Source: Parachlorella kessleri
Lineage: Eukaryota > Chlorophyta > Trebouxiophyceae > Chlorellales > Chlorellaceae
Reading direction: 5' to 3'
Assembly: GCA_001598975.1 (NCBI GenBank)
Contig: BBXU01000264.1
Location: 1 to 48,560, forward strand
DNA: 48,560 nt
This document shows, piece by piece, positions 11,501 to 22,190 of the stretch. Positions within the stretch are counted from its first letter, which is position 1. The number at the start of each line of letters is the position of its first letter. The position numbers were made by a program, and so were the translations under genes. The notes beneath the pieces were generated by a model. The model made no database searches. It was not told the origin of the DNA and saw only the letters and a list, made by a program, of their open reading frames with translations.

Positions 11501-13272
11501 GATTGTGAGTGAGACTGGCGAGGACCTGGCAGACCATGTGAAGAAGATCACCGACGGCAAGGGTGAGTCATGCCTTTCAGGTCTCAGGCACTTGCCATAG
11601 TCTAGGGGGCCCTTGTAGACTATAGCAAGTGGGCGCCGTTGCAGAGAACGAACGACAATATGACACTGCTGGACGAGTGCAGTTGATAGGACGCTGTTGC
11701 AGTCAAATACTCACCCATGCGTCCCTAATTTGACATCTCCTGTCGTCAGCCCTTCAGTCAGCCGGGTCAGCTTCGTGGCCTGCTTGCACTTTCGCTTGCA
11801 AACCTTGCCGTGGCATGGGTGGTTGTGGTCACTAGTCACACACGCTGTGCTGTGCAGTCTCCCAAATGGTGGTAAAGCAAATGGGTGCTGCCCGGGCTGC
11901 ACCACGTATGAAGACCAGGATGGCTCCAGCAAAGCCCAAGGTACACTGCAGCTCAGAACTGTGACTGTATTCATGGCGCCTGCAGGTGCTTATGGTGCAA
12001 CCGAGTGTGTGGGTGGCGACCTCTTTGCCCACGTGGCTGCCTCCGTCCGCAAGGGGGGCCACGTGCTCATTTATGGAGCCATGGCTGGCATGGAGGTGGG
12101 TCAGCCAGCTTGGCAAGGTCCTACAGCCTCTGTCTCTTCAAGGGGTGCCGGTGTGTGGGGGCATGCATCCTCTGGGTCCCAAGCATGGTTGTGGTGAGCA
12201 CGTTGCCTCTGACCTTTGAGGTCGGGCGAAGCTCCTCGGCTTGTGGAAGGTCCATGGGCCGCCAGGTGACTAGCCCTACTGCACCACGTCATACTTTAGG
12301 TCAACAAGCTGAAGTGCACCTTGCCCTCCTACAGTCTCTTGGCGGAGCAGTGCACAAGTGAAGCCCTCGCTATAGTATACCTTGGTCTGCATGCCGCGCA
12401 GGCTAAGTTCTTCATCCCCGACCTGCTGTTCCGGGACGTGACCCTGCGGGGCTTCTGGATTGCCACTTGGATGCACAGCATGAGCACGGAGGAGAGGGGC
12501 AAGGTTGTGGCCGACATCATGCAGCTGCTGGAGAAGAAGGTCATCACACCCCACTCAGGTGAGTCGGGGATGAGTCAGTGGGTTGGGCAAGGGTCGTGGT
12601 AGGGCAAGGTTGTGGCCGACATCATGCAGCTGCTGGAGAAGAAGGTCATCACACCCCACTCAGGTGAGTCGGGGATGAGTCAGTGGGTTGGGCAAGGTCA
12701 TGGTAGGGCAAGGTTGTGGCCGACGTTATGGAGCTGCTGGAGAGGTAGGTCATCACACCCCACTCAGGTGAGGTAACGGGTGAGGGGTGAGTCAGCGTTG
12801 CATGAGGCTTGCAGAGATTGCGGGGGTTGAAGCGAAAGCTGTGTCTGGGTATGGTGGCATACGAACAAGAAGGGAACATGCCCCTATCATGTCAAATGGT
12901 GGGTTCATGGTTATTGGACATTGTAATGGCAAAGGCAAAGTTGGTGGCTGACCTCGAGCAGCTGCTGGCAAAAAAGTTTGCACGGCCTTGTTGAGATTTG
13001 TCAGTGGGTTAGTAACAGGGGAGCAGGAAGGGCATTGCTGAGTGAGCTCTGACGTCGTACAGCTGATGGCACCAAGGATGCCGTAGGAGGGAGTTACGGG
13101 GTGGGCCAGGAGTGCTGCAGCGGTCAGCAAGGCTGCACCTCATGCCGCTACACCTGCCTGACCGTGAAGAGATTCTGCTGCAGGGGATCGCTTCTCCTTC
13201 GACCAGGTCAAGGAGGCAATCGCGAAGGCTACGGCCTCCGGCCGCGGCGGCAAGGTGCTGCTGGAGGGGTGA
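8589..13272 (+). CDS. MDR-superfamily enoyl reductase / quinone oxidoreductase (ETR/MECR-like), 10 exons
   Basis: Zinc-free medium-chain dehydrogenase/reductase that uses NAD(P)H. The family reduces trans-2-enoyl thioesters (mitochondrial MECR/ETR1) or quinones; the substrate cannot be read from sequence. Exons: 8589-8754, 9075-9128, 9367-9503, 10003-10092, 10483-10548, 11105-11181, 11489-11562, 11986-12095, 12402-12558, 13184-13272 (1020 nt, 339 aa). Phases match at every junction. Diagnostic motifs are PVNPADIFSLQGVYPG with Tyr58 at the position of the MECR catalytic Tyr, GTWQQYMAVSEERL, FVNPVAVYGML, the nucleotide-binding loop AGGSVLGRM (160-168), GADEVIVSE, GGHVLIYGAMAG and LLFRDVTLRGFW. 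The ATG at 8589 has a good context (AACATGG); a second in-frame ATG lies at 8601. No clear mitochondrial presequence is visible. The introns after exons 3, 5 and 9 contain tandem copies of the preceding exon end. An open extension of exon 9 back to 12301 was judged less likely. Confidence 0.85.
9459..9605 (+). repeat. Duplicated donor end of MDR exon 3
   Basis: The last 45 nt of exon 3 plus its donor (9459-9508) recur at 9554-9604, about 95 bp downstream in the intron. The copy includes CAGCAGTAC, AGCGAAGAG and CTGGTGA. A 1-nt insertion (TACAATGG for TACATGG) puts the copy out of frame. Confidence 0.85.
10528..10690 (+). repeat. Duplicated donor end of MDR exon 5
   Basis: The 32 nt at 10528-10559, ending in the exon 5 donor GAG|GTAGGG, are repeated exactly at 10631-10662 (offset 103 bp). 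Weaker similarity continues about 40 nt further into the intron. The copy keeps the donor but has no acceptor in front of it. Confidence 0.9.
12496..12990 (+). repeat. Tandem array of the donor half of MDR exon 9 (3 clear copies, 1 degenerate)
   Basis: The last 60 nt of exon 9 (VVADIMQLLEKKVITPHS) with the donor GTGAGTCGGGG and about 40 nt of intron form a unit of about 105 bp. Copy 2 (about 12602-12703) is almost identical to the functional copy, including the donor. Copy 3 (about 12705-12790) has substitutions and a stop (GAGAGGTAG). A degenerate relative lies at about 12925-13010, some two units further on. None has an obvious acceptor of its own. Confidence 0.92.
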
Positions 13273-14057
13273 AGTGAGCAGAAGCCAGGTTGTCAGACAT
13301 TGGCTTGCAGCAGGCGGAAGGCTCGTCGACCAGCTGGGTAATACGGGGAGGCCCTGGCTAGCGCTGGGTGTGTAATGATGGGTACAATTATGGTGTGTGT
13401 AGGTCACTGGCGTGCTATGTTTTAGAAATGTTGTGGGATTACCAGGCCACGTGGCTTTTGTTAATGGTGGCAGGCAGTGTGAACAGAGAGTAGACAGGGT
13501 TGTATGTACTTATGCTCTGCTCTGCTCTGCTTTGTTACAGCAGTGGATGTTTGCTGCTGCAGAAGTAAGCGCGCGGTGCAGTTATGCTCTGCTATGCTTT
13601 TGAAGACTAGTAAAGGCTTGCTGCTGCAAATGTAAGTGCGGAAAATAAACTTATGGTGCAAGGTATACAAGTGTGGCATGACATACCAGGAACCTGCGCA
13701 TGCCCAGTGTGAACCCAACTGCAAAGCAGAGTTTAGGAACATTGCAGATGTTCGAATGATTGCTACCCAACTGGGTATGCAGCTTCTTCTTTGTTAAGTC
13801 TGATTAGTCCATCACGTTGCTCACAAGCCCGCACGTGTGGCTGCCACTGCACCAGGGCAGAGCATATGAAGCTTGAACCAATCTGCAGCCAGGAATGTTC
13901 AAAGGGGGACAGTTGTGATTCGTGCGCCTCCTCAGCGCCTAAGACTCCCGCGTGAATTTTTTTGATAATGTCGGCACAGCCGGCACAGCCTGGAATCGCA
14001 GCTACTCAACTTGATCAAAGCTAGCAAAGTGATTTACGTCTACTCGCAGCGCCACCA
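13273..14057. other. Intergenic region with a degenerate direct repeat
   Basis: This is the 3' flank of the MDR gene. Two degenerate copies of a roughly 100-bp unit lie at about 13507-13600 and 13580-13670; both contain TTATGCTCTGCT, TTGCTGCTGCA and a GTAAG-containing stretch. TGTAA motifs lie at 13371 and 13631. No gene is supported. Confidence 0.5.
13371..13375 (+). terminator. TGTAA poly(A) signal candidate of the MDR gene
   Basis: TGTAA lies 99 nt past the stop codon at 13270-13272, a normal distance for the chlorophyte poly(A) signal. A second TGTAA at 13631 is an alternative. Confidence 0.55.
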
Positions 14058-16614
14058 ATGCCCAGCAACCTCCTGGACAGCTTGCACGATGATCTGCTCG
14101 CCAGCCATATTTTTCCTGCGCTGGAGGAGCCTGCTGACTGGTGAGCCTTTCAGTCACGAGGCTTGAGCCCAAACTACACAGGTCTGAGTCGAACCAGGCA
14201 AGAGTGTCTGTCTGCCGCAGGGCAAACTTTTGCCTGGCCAGCAAGAAGTGCCGACAGCTTGCGCTTTCAGCACCCAAGGGCGCCTTGCGAGTGTCATTTT
14301 GGGAGCCCGCTGGCCTACCTGACGAGGAAAAGAACGAAAGCTTCACGGCCTTCTGCAAGGCCTGGCAGGAGGGGCAGCGTGGCTTGGGGATGCTTGCCAG
14401 CCTGCCTGTGCACAGCCTCTATGGGCCAACAGCTCAAACGTTATTAGAAACAGGTGAGAGGACTACCTAGAGATCATCTATCTTCCCTTCATCTTTTGAG
14501 GACCGTTAGCTGTAGTCACTCGCTCATCAAGGGTGATGCATGATTCTCAAGGCCCTGTTTTTACAAGCTGGGTGATGCTTCTTCTGCACCACTTAGCGAA
14601 GCTCAGCGTGCCGCAATAGTTCTATGTGCTGTCCGTGGTCTGTACCTCCTGCTGCATGAGCAAGACGAACTCCCCTGCTCCTGCAGCCCCAGCCCTGGGT
14701 GGGCTGAGACACCTGGAGATCTATACCCTTGCCCACGAGGCAGCGGACGTATCAGGCATCCTGCGCCGCTTGGAGAGTCTATACAGCCTTCACTGGGGCG
14801 GTGCAGGCGCTCGCGCGCTGAACATAGCAGGGCATCCAGGACTGCAGCAGTTGTCGCTGTACAGTGTGGACAATGGCAGCGCGGTAGAAGACCTCCATCT
14901 GTCAAGCCTGCCGTCATTGGAGCACCTGGACATAAGGAGGACCGGTCCCGTGCAACTTAGCGGCTGGTCTTCTTCACTAAGGTCTATCTACCTGTCGACC
15001 TGCCCCAGCCTGCAGCTTTCACCCAGCTGCAGCATGCCACGTCTGGAGTGCCTCAGACTCCATGACAATGTTGGCAGGGTTGACTTATGTGGTGCTGCCT
15101 GCCCAGCGTTGAGGAGCGTGTATGCTGACAGCGGCACCCTAGTCCTGCATGAGGGCAGCAGCTTTCCGGACCTATCATATCTTTACACACATGGGCAGGT
15201 TGAAGGGCTAGCCATCTGCCACTTCCCTGCCCTGGAATATCTAATACTGACGGACCCTTGTGCAACTCCTGATGGCGGGTAAGGTGGCCACATAGCCAGC
15301 TAGTATCTACTTGTGCACCTCTGGAACAGATGGGAGGGCCAAACCCAATTGTGAGCACTCTGGCCTTGCTTTTTGTTGAGTGGCCTGGTATGACGTGCAG
15401 TGGGCTGAAAACTGTACCAGATCCGAGCGTGACCGATGTACATGAATGCCTGCAGGCACCCTCCCTTACAAGCCCTCAACTCCCTGAAGAGCGTCTGCCT
15501 GTGGCAGTCGTGCCTGACCCTAGGGATGGAGTGCAGCTTGCCAGCCTTGCAGGAACTGTCCTGCCACTGCCTAACCCTTGGGCCAGCCTGTTGCCTGCCA
15601 GCCTTGCAGCACGTGAGATGCCATAATGACCTGACCATGCGGCCAGGGTGCAGCTTTCAGACCTTACAGAGCGTGACATGTCACAAGAACCTCACCCTCG
15701 GGGAGGGATGCAGCCTGCCAGCGCTGCGCACTGTGGGATGCAGCAACCTGACGCTAGCGAAGGGGTGCAGCTTGCCAGCGGTGTATGAAATCAACGGCAG
15801 CACCCTGACGCTGAATGATGCCTGCTGGTTGCCTGCACTGCAATCTCTGTCCACCAACACCCTGACCTTGGGAGAAAGGTGCATCCTGCCAGCACTGCGT
15901 ACACTGTACTGCAGCAAGGTGGATGTAGGGGTCGGGTGCAGCCTGCCAGTGCTGGACGGCCTACATTGCGGAAGCCTCATCCTTGGAAACATGTGCACCC
16001 TACCAGCGCTGCAAAACCTGGCTTGCATCAGCGTGATTTTGAGGGCTCGGTGCACCTTGCCCGCCCTGAAAACCATTAGCAGCGAGAGCGTGACCCTGAT
16101 GGATGGATGCAGCTTGCCAGCATTGGTCTTGCTGGACAGCCGAAGCATCACGCTTGGGAAGGGGTGTAGCCTGCCAGCATTGCAGCACCTGGACTCTCAC
16201 GAAAGCCTGGTGCTGGGCCAAGGTTGCAGCCTGCCAGCCTTGCGGCGCCTCTCATGCCATGGGACCCTTGGGGAAGGGTGCAGCCTGCCAGCCTTGCAGA
16301 GCCTAACGTGCTACGGGACGGCCACCCTGGGGGCAGGGTGCAACATGCAGGCCTTGCAAAGCCTGACATGCTACGATGACCTGATCCTGGGGGTGGGGTG
16401 CAGCCTGCCACAATTGCAAAGCCTGGTATGCCACAAAGCCCTGAGCCTCAGGTGCAGCCTGCAAGCCTTGACGCTTCTAAGGTGCGAAGGAGACCTCAGC
16501 ATCGTGCAGGGCAACCTCCCTGCCTTGACATTGCCTGTCATGCCAAGGCCAGCTCACCTTAAGGACGGAATGCAGCCTCCCAGCCTACCAGTTTCCTGTC
16601 GAGCCAAGGCCTGA
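14058..16614 (+). CDS. F-box-like protein with about 16 short leucine-rich repeats, 4 exons
   Basis: Exons: 14058-14140, 14182-14453, 14687-15278, 15456-16614 (2106 nt, 701 aa), in consistent phase. The N-terminus (LLDSLHDDLLASHIFPALEE) resembles an F-box start, followed by a Cys/Arg-rich stretch and then leucine-rich sequence (GLRHLEIYTL, LQQLSLYSV, LEHLDIRRT). Exon 4 encodes about 16 near-regular units of 18-20 residues. Their consensus is C-x(3)-L-T-L-G-x-G-C-S-L-P-A-L-Q-x-L. F-box LRR proteins usually serve as substrate receptors of SCF ubiquitin ligases; that role is inferred from a weak F-box and is uncertain. No signal peptide or membrane segment is visible. Repeat-like sequence continues past the stop in shifted frames, so the C-terminus may be truncated by an indel. 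The start ATG has an acceptable context (CCAATG). Confidence 0.65.
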
Positions 16615-16700
16615 CCCTCGGTTGCGGGCCCGCCTGCCAGCCTTCCAACTTATGTACGTCTCGAAGACCTGACCCTTGGACCAGGGTGCCAGCGCTGGAG
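15480..16700 (+). repeat. Coding tandem repeat of about 57-60 nt (LPAL leucine-rich repeat array)
   Basis: Units carry the recurring core GGGTGCAGCCTGCCAGC followed by CTGCAnnnCTG, encoding G-C-S-L-P-A-L-Q-x-L. Most units are 57-60 nt, in frame up to about 16548. After that, units (TLRTECSLPAYQF, then LRARLPAFQL, and L-T-L-G-P-G-C) continue in other frames to about 16720. Confidence 0.8.
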
Positions 16701-17411
16701 AGTCTCACGTTTGAGGGTGCAGCTTTACTCCGCGGGGCCTTTGCCCTTGCCACAGGAGGGTGAGGCTGTACATTACTTGACATTGCGAAGCTGGGTGCGC
16801 AGCTACGCTTTTTGTGTGGCTGACATCTGATGTCGCGCAGCATGGCTCATGCCGGGTTACGAGCAGCCAGGTGGTGCACAGGGTGGACATGACGGGTAAC
16901 TTTGAAGTCGTGGGTCCCACAGCATTGCACAGTTTTAGATGCAAGAGTGCACACCCATGTTTCAGTTCGTTGGCGCAGCAGCTGAGATGCGCTTTGTTAT
17001 CCATGCTTCCAAGCTTGACAGACATATTGCAGCTGGGAAAGTCTAGAGTTACAGATGATGCATGAGGGCTTGATTTCTCTCAGACATTTGATGCGAGTAA
17101 AGATGCAAGTGTTTTGGCAACAAGGGTGTGTTACACAGTGGTATGAAATCGCTGCAGAGCTGGTTGCCTGCATAAGCGCATATTTGCATCAAGCCTTGCC
17201 AGTCCAGTTCGCCCCTACCTCCTCTCTGTTCGCAGTGCCTGCACTTCACATCTTGTGGGTGCTGGCCCTTTCATTGCGCCCTGGCGGCGCCTGAAGGTCC
17301 CGCGTGACTCACCACTAGGACACTGGATCTGCTTACAGCCATTGCAATTCCCGAAATTCACCTCCCAGGTGCCATGAGATCCAGGGTGCCCTGGCACAGA
17401 TCACCGTCATC
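16615..17411. other. Intergenic region between the LRR gene and ASCC2
   Basis: The first 100 nt are decayed LRR repeat sequence. The remainder has no supported exon. An acceptor-like TCCCAG directly before 17370 opens the frame that leads into the ASCC2 ATG at 17412, so a 5' non-coding or extra coding exon of ASCC2 is possible. No TGTAA was seen. Confidence 0.45.
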
Positions 17412-20400
17412 ATGGGGACCCTGCTGCAGCGCTTCCTGCCTTACTTGCCGCCCAATGCAGCCGGGGAAGACGCCGTGTCGAGCAGTGACGCGGTTGATGC
17501 AATCCAAGAGGACCTGGAGTGGCTGCTTGCCTCCGATGGTGCCACGCTGTGGAGCGTGGTCCGCACTGACACCAGCCTGCCGGCGCTGGTGGACTCCTAT
17601 CTGCGGTATGCCAGGTGAGACAAGAGGCACTGGCTTATCAGGAGTTCAGCGACTCAAGCAGAGAAGACTGCGCTGCCTCGCTTGTGGAGGGGCCGTGGGC
17701 GACAGTCCACTGTGCACGTACTGTCGGAGCTGTTTGGCCGGGCCTGACTTGAGGCGAGTTGTGCCTGCAGGCGGCCGTATGACGATGCTTACGCAGAGAC
17801 CTCAGCTGCGGAGCTCGCTGTGCATGAACTGATGCTGGCCCTCTTACACCGGTGGTGAGTCGTGACGACTGTAGCACGTGTGGCTGGCTGTCCTACGGCG
17901 CGTAGCGATTACAATGCTTTGCATCAACAAGGCTTCTCTCAGGTAGAATCCGCGGCTGTCCCAACTTGGACTTGGAGCTATCGGGCTGGATTGCAGCACA
18001 CCGATAATATGGAGCACACTGGCAGGTACCTGGTCGCGCGATCCCCAGGCAAAAGCCAAACACGAGGTTCAACCCCCGTCGCTGCTGCCCGCTGCAGTGG
18101 GTGCGGGCAGGAGCCGGGGGCGCCAGCGGGTGCCTCCCAGCGGGCAGCCTTGTTGTCGTTCCTGCTGGACATCCCCAAAGTGCTGGACCTCTGCTCCCTA
18201 TACTCAGCGTCCCACCCCGCTCAGCTTAGGGAACTCTTAGAGGCACTCTTCCAGCTGCAGCCTGGCCTCGGCCCACAGTTGACAGCCTCGGCAGCGACCG
18301 TCGCAGCCAACGTGGGCCAGGTGGTGGATGCCTGCCTGGCGGCGGCTGGCCAGGCTGGCAGGGACGCTGGGATGCTGCAGAGCGTGCTAGGTGAGGGGCT
18401 GGTGGGGGGAGCCCCAGTGTTTTTGCTATTGACTTGTGGGCTGGGTCCCGCTGCTTGAGCCTGCACTGCATGCATGCGATGCATCTGAGCAGTCAACCTG
18501 CGCTTCCCAGCTACAAGCCTGCACTGCACACCTCATGTCTGGCTCCCCAGTGATAACCACTTGGAGCCGGATAACCACAGGCCGCACTCAAGCATCCCAC
18601 CTTGCAGGTTTTTTCCTGTATTCCGGTTGTGCGCTCACCATCCTATTTTTCCCAGGGCAAAAAGCGTGCCTGTTCCTGCAGATGGGGTGGAGTACCTGCG
18701 AGACGTGTGCCTCACGCTTTGTGCGCTGCTCGCCGCCTTCCTGCCTGCCGCTGGGCTCATGCTCAGCAGGTAACGTGCCTTTCTGGCGCTGAAGAGTTTA
18801 AAGTGCAGCCTGGTGTCAGCGGCGGACACCTTGTACCCTGGTGCTGTCCCTGGAGCTGAGGTGAAGACCCTGCCAGCACTGCATGCCAGCTGTTGTGTTC
18901 CGTACTGACCCTTCACTTGCGTCCAGCAGCCCTGTCCGCACAGCTTCCCCCTACCTCTCCTCTGCTTGCACTGCCTCCCACATCAACAAACAATGATAAG
19001 CTATGCTGTGCACCTCGTGCGTGGTGTGCTTCAGGGATCAGTCGCTGCTAGAAAGCGTGGCTACCCTCCATGACTCCCTAGTCCCAGCAGTGGCGCGCCT
19101 AGCCAGCCGCAGCATCGGCAACAGCAGCAATGCCAGCAGCAGCATGCCCAACGGTGGGCTGAACAGTTCACAAGTTCAGCTGCTGCACCGCTACTGCCTG
19201 CACTTGGAGGTTGCGTGTGAGCGTGCAGTGGTGCTGCTGCTGGCCCATGCCTACCTAGAGCCTGCTGAGGCGCCGGCACAGCACAGCGGGCACAGCAGAG
19301 GCGCTGATAGCGGCCAGCAAAGCCGTGGTATGCCGGCTGCGGCACGGTTCAACCCAGCACAACGCGGAGAAGCGTTGCTGCACGCTGTGATGCTGCTGGG
19401 CCACAGGGAGGAGGAGGCCAAGGGCCTTGAAGGGTTTCCCAGAGAGGCAGGCAGTGCCCTTGGCGGCCTGCCGTTGGCGCAGGCGCTTGCGCTGCGGCAT
19501 GGGTTTGGGGGTGCGGTGGAAACTGCCCTGCTGTGCCACGCTGTGGCGCTTGACGACGCCCAGTGCGCTTACCTGGCGGCCCTGCTGGGGCTGGCCAGCC
19601 TGGCGGAGGCGCCGGTGCCTCTGCCTGCTGGGCATGCTGAGCATGCTGGGGTGGCTGCTCAGCGCGGGGGAGCCGCTGTTGCCGCTGCAGGGGTTGAATC
19701 TGCGGTGCTGGCTTCTCAGATATCTCAGGTAGAGTATCTACTGCATGAGGATGCTGGGCTTGTTGTGTACTGGGTGCCCCATAGGATGACCTTGCCGTGA
19801 GTTCAACTTGCTGCACGAGTCACACTGTGTGCCTGAGGCCGGGAGACGTGAGCCTAGATGGGGGCATGCAGCCTTCTGAAAAGCCCAGAAGGTCCGAGAG
19901 TGCCAACACGCATTGTTACATTTGTTTCCTGGCATCAGTGAGTAACCCAGTCCCACACCTGCTGCCTGTCTTGCAGATCAAGGACCTCCTCCCCGACTAT
20001 GGCGAAGGCTATCTTGCTGTTTGCCTAGACGCCTACGACAGCTCCCCCGAGCGAGTCATAGACGCCTTGTTGGGAGGCGCGCTTTACCCCCAGCTTGAAG
20101 ACCTGGACCCTCACATGACCCTGCAGCAGTACCAAGAGCGCTGCCAGCGCCGGCAAAGCGCACCCAGCATGGGCGCAGGCGCCGCCGACAAGGGCAAGAG
20201 GCCGGTGGGCGAGCCAGCAGCTGCTAGTTCCACTGCTAATGCGCTAGGGACGGGTGAGTCGCGGGCGGGGCTAGCAGGTGCTGCCGTGGCTTCCAGCAGC
20301 GCCAGTAGCGGTGGTGGCAGGGCGGCAGTCAGGGCAGCTGGGTCGGCAGCAGGCGCAGCAGCTGGAGGCGCAAGCAAGCCTCGCCCGGAGTCCAAGACGG

Positions 20401-22190
20401 CAAAGTACCTGGATGTGCGGGAGGAGACCTACAGGGACTCGCTCATCTCGACGGCCACAGCTTTGCAGGTGGGGCAGGGCCTCTGGTGGGGCGCATGGCT
20501 GACTTCTGTTGGCGGCGCACCCAAGCGAGCAGGTTTCTGGAGGAAACATTTTGCACAGAGAGGTGGCAGTTCAGGAGTTGGCTGTTATTGTGCTCCTTCC
20601 TTCCCCAGGAAGATCCCTAGGCCACCCATTGAATCGGTAAGGGGTCAAGTCGACTAGCAGGCATGGAGTCCTATCATTTCCAGAAGCTCATTGGTAGAAA
20701 CTTGCAGTTTATAGAATCTCATGCTGGTCCTCGCTTGTCCTCGCTTGTGGGCTATATCAAGGCTTGTGGCTTGCCAACCCGCAAGGCTTGTTCGTCAGGT
20801 CTCCAACCCAAATGCCCTCCTTGCTGTCTGCAGTGGGAGTACGATGACGAGTATGATGACTCATTCGATGACCTCATCAACTACACGGCCGACGGGGTCA
20901 CCGAGGCCGAGGGCGACGACGATGCGACGCCCGCAGCGCGCATAGCAGGCGCATCAAGGGGGGGTGGACCCACAGCGGGAGCCCCGCGGCAGGGCTCGGG
21001 GCAGCAAGCTGGGCCGCCAGCTGCTGCTGTGGGCGTGGCAGCTGCTCAGAGGGCCATGCAGGGACTAGGTCTGGGTCCCAGTAGACCCCGGGAGCAGCAG
21101 GGCCTTGGTGTCAGGGCGCCAGGGCCCGGCTCAGCGGGCACAGCGGGGCCGCCGGCGCCTGGCGCAGGCCAGCAGCCGCAGCGTCCGCCGCAGCACCAGG
21201 AACAGGGTGGGCCAGGGCGGCGGCAAGGGAAGAGGGGTGTGCCGGCTGGCAGGCTGTGGGTGCTGGACGGGCGCATCTACAACTACCCCAAGCCTGGGGC
21301 CAAGGTGAGGAGGCCCAGGGAGGGGGGTATGCAACGCGCTAGCCGGCTGGGCGGGCGAGTTGGCCAGCGGGACTGGGAGGCATACAAGAGGGTGCAGACC
21401 CAAGGAGTGTGGTAGCAAGGGAATTCAGCACAGGTTGCGTCACTTGCACACTGACTACCAACTGTGGAGGGTCCTTTGCTTGGCTCCGAGCGCTGGGTAT
21501 TGAGTATTTCCAGGCTGCCGTGCTGCAGCTGCGCATGACCTTTGCCCTGCCACCTGTGGGTAGCTGCCCCTGGCAGATGTGGCGGTGATTGTACCCCCAA
21601 GCAGTGTCAGGAGTGCACGGGCAGGTCGCTGTATGTCAGTATGGTGCTGAGCGGAACGCGCCTTGCGAGGTCCCGGACCTTTTCTTGTGCGGAGTCCTCA
21701 GAGACGCAGAGGAATGGTGCAAGCCGCCAGCTGACCAGGCTGCTGGCGGTGCGCTTCTCTGCAGGAGGTGGCGTCTCGGGAGGAGGCTGAACAGCAGTTG
21801 GAGGCCGCCCAGCAAGCCACCCAGGAGATTTACGGCCTGGGCCCGGGAGGCAATAAGCCGCTGCCTGCCGGTGGCGCGCAGCAGTGGCGGCGCCAGCAGC
21901 AAGCCGATGCTGCCGGTGAGGCGGCCGCAGAGGGTACCGCCTCCTTGCAGCAGCAGGAGGCACAAGGGGCCGGGGAAGGGGCGGGCGGCGGGCGCCAAGG
22001 GCCGATACTGGGGCCTGGTGCTGGCGGGGGGAGGGGGCGGGCGAGCACTGGGTCAGCTGGCCGCGGCAGCGGTAGGGGCGGGGATGCCGGGGCGCGTTAC
22101 AAAGATCAGCACAAAGCTAGCGTAGCCAACCACCACCGCAAGGACCGAGCACTGAAGAAAGCAGGCGGCGGATACAGCGGGCCAGGCTGA
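17412..22190 (+). CDS. ASCC2: ASCC2 / Cue3 (RQT3) homologue with CUE domain, 8 exons
   Basis: Ubiquitin-binding subunit of the ASC-1 / RQT complex, which splits collided ribosomes and helps alkylation repair. Exons: 17412-17614, 17771-17854, 18098-18390, 18682-18769, 19035-19728, 19977-20468, 20834-21304, 21765-22190 (2751 nt, 916 aa). The N-terminal part contains DLEWLLASDG and DSYLRYARRPYD, matching the DLDWLL...DSYLRY start of ASCC2. DIPKVLDLCSLY and LLESVATLHDSLVPAVARL match its helical core. The CUE domain is at about 450-490 (QIKDLLPDYGEGYLAVCLDA, then a conserved P-E-R-V-I-D). The acidic EYDDEYDDSFDD segment starts exon 7. The C-terminal KASVANHHRKDRA tail is typical of plant ASCC2. 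Gly/Ala/Gln-rich low-complexity stretches in exons 6-8 make it longer than human ASCC2. The first ATG of this frame was chosen. Confidence 0.88.

Noticed and set aside
12301..12401. Open 5' extension of MDR exon 9 after a TTTAG acceptor
   Set aside because: It is in phase but would insert 34 residues where the family has only a few; the acceptor at 12401 gives a normal family length.
15476..16411. Long antisense open frames under the LRR array
   Set aside because: They arise from the regular repeat composition and have no family features.
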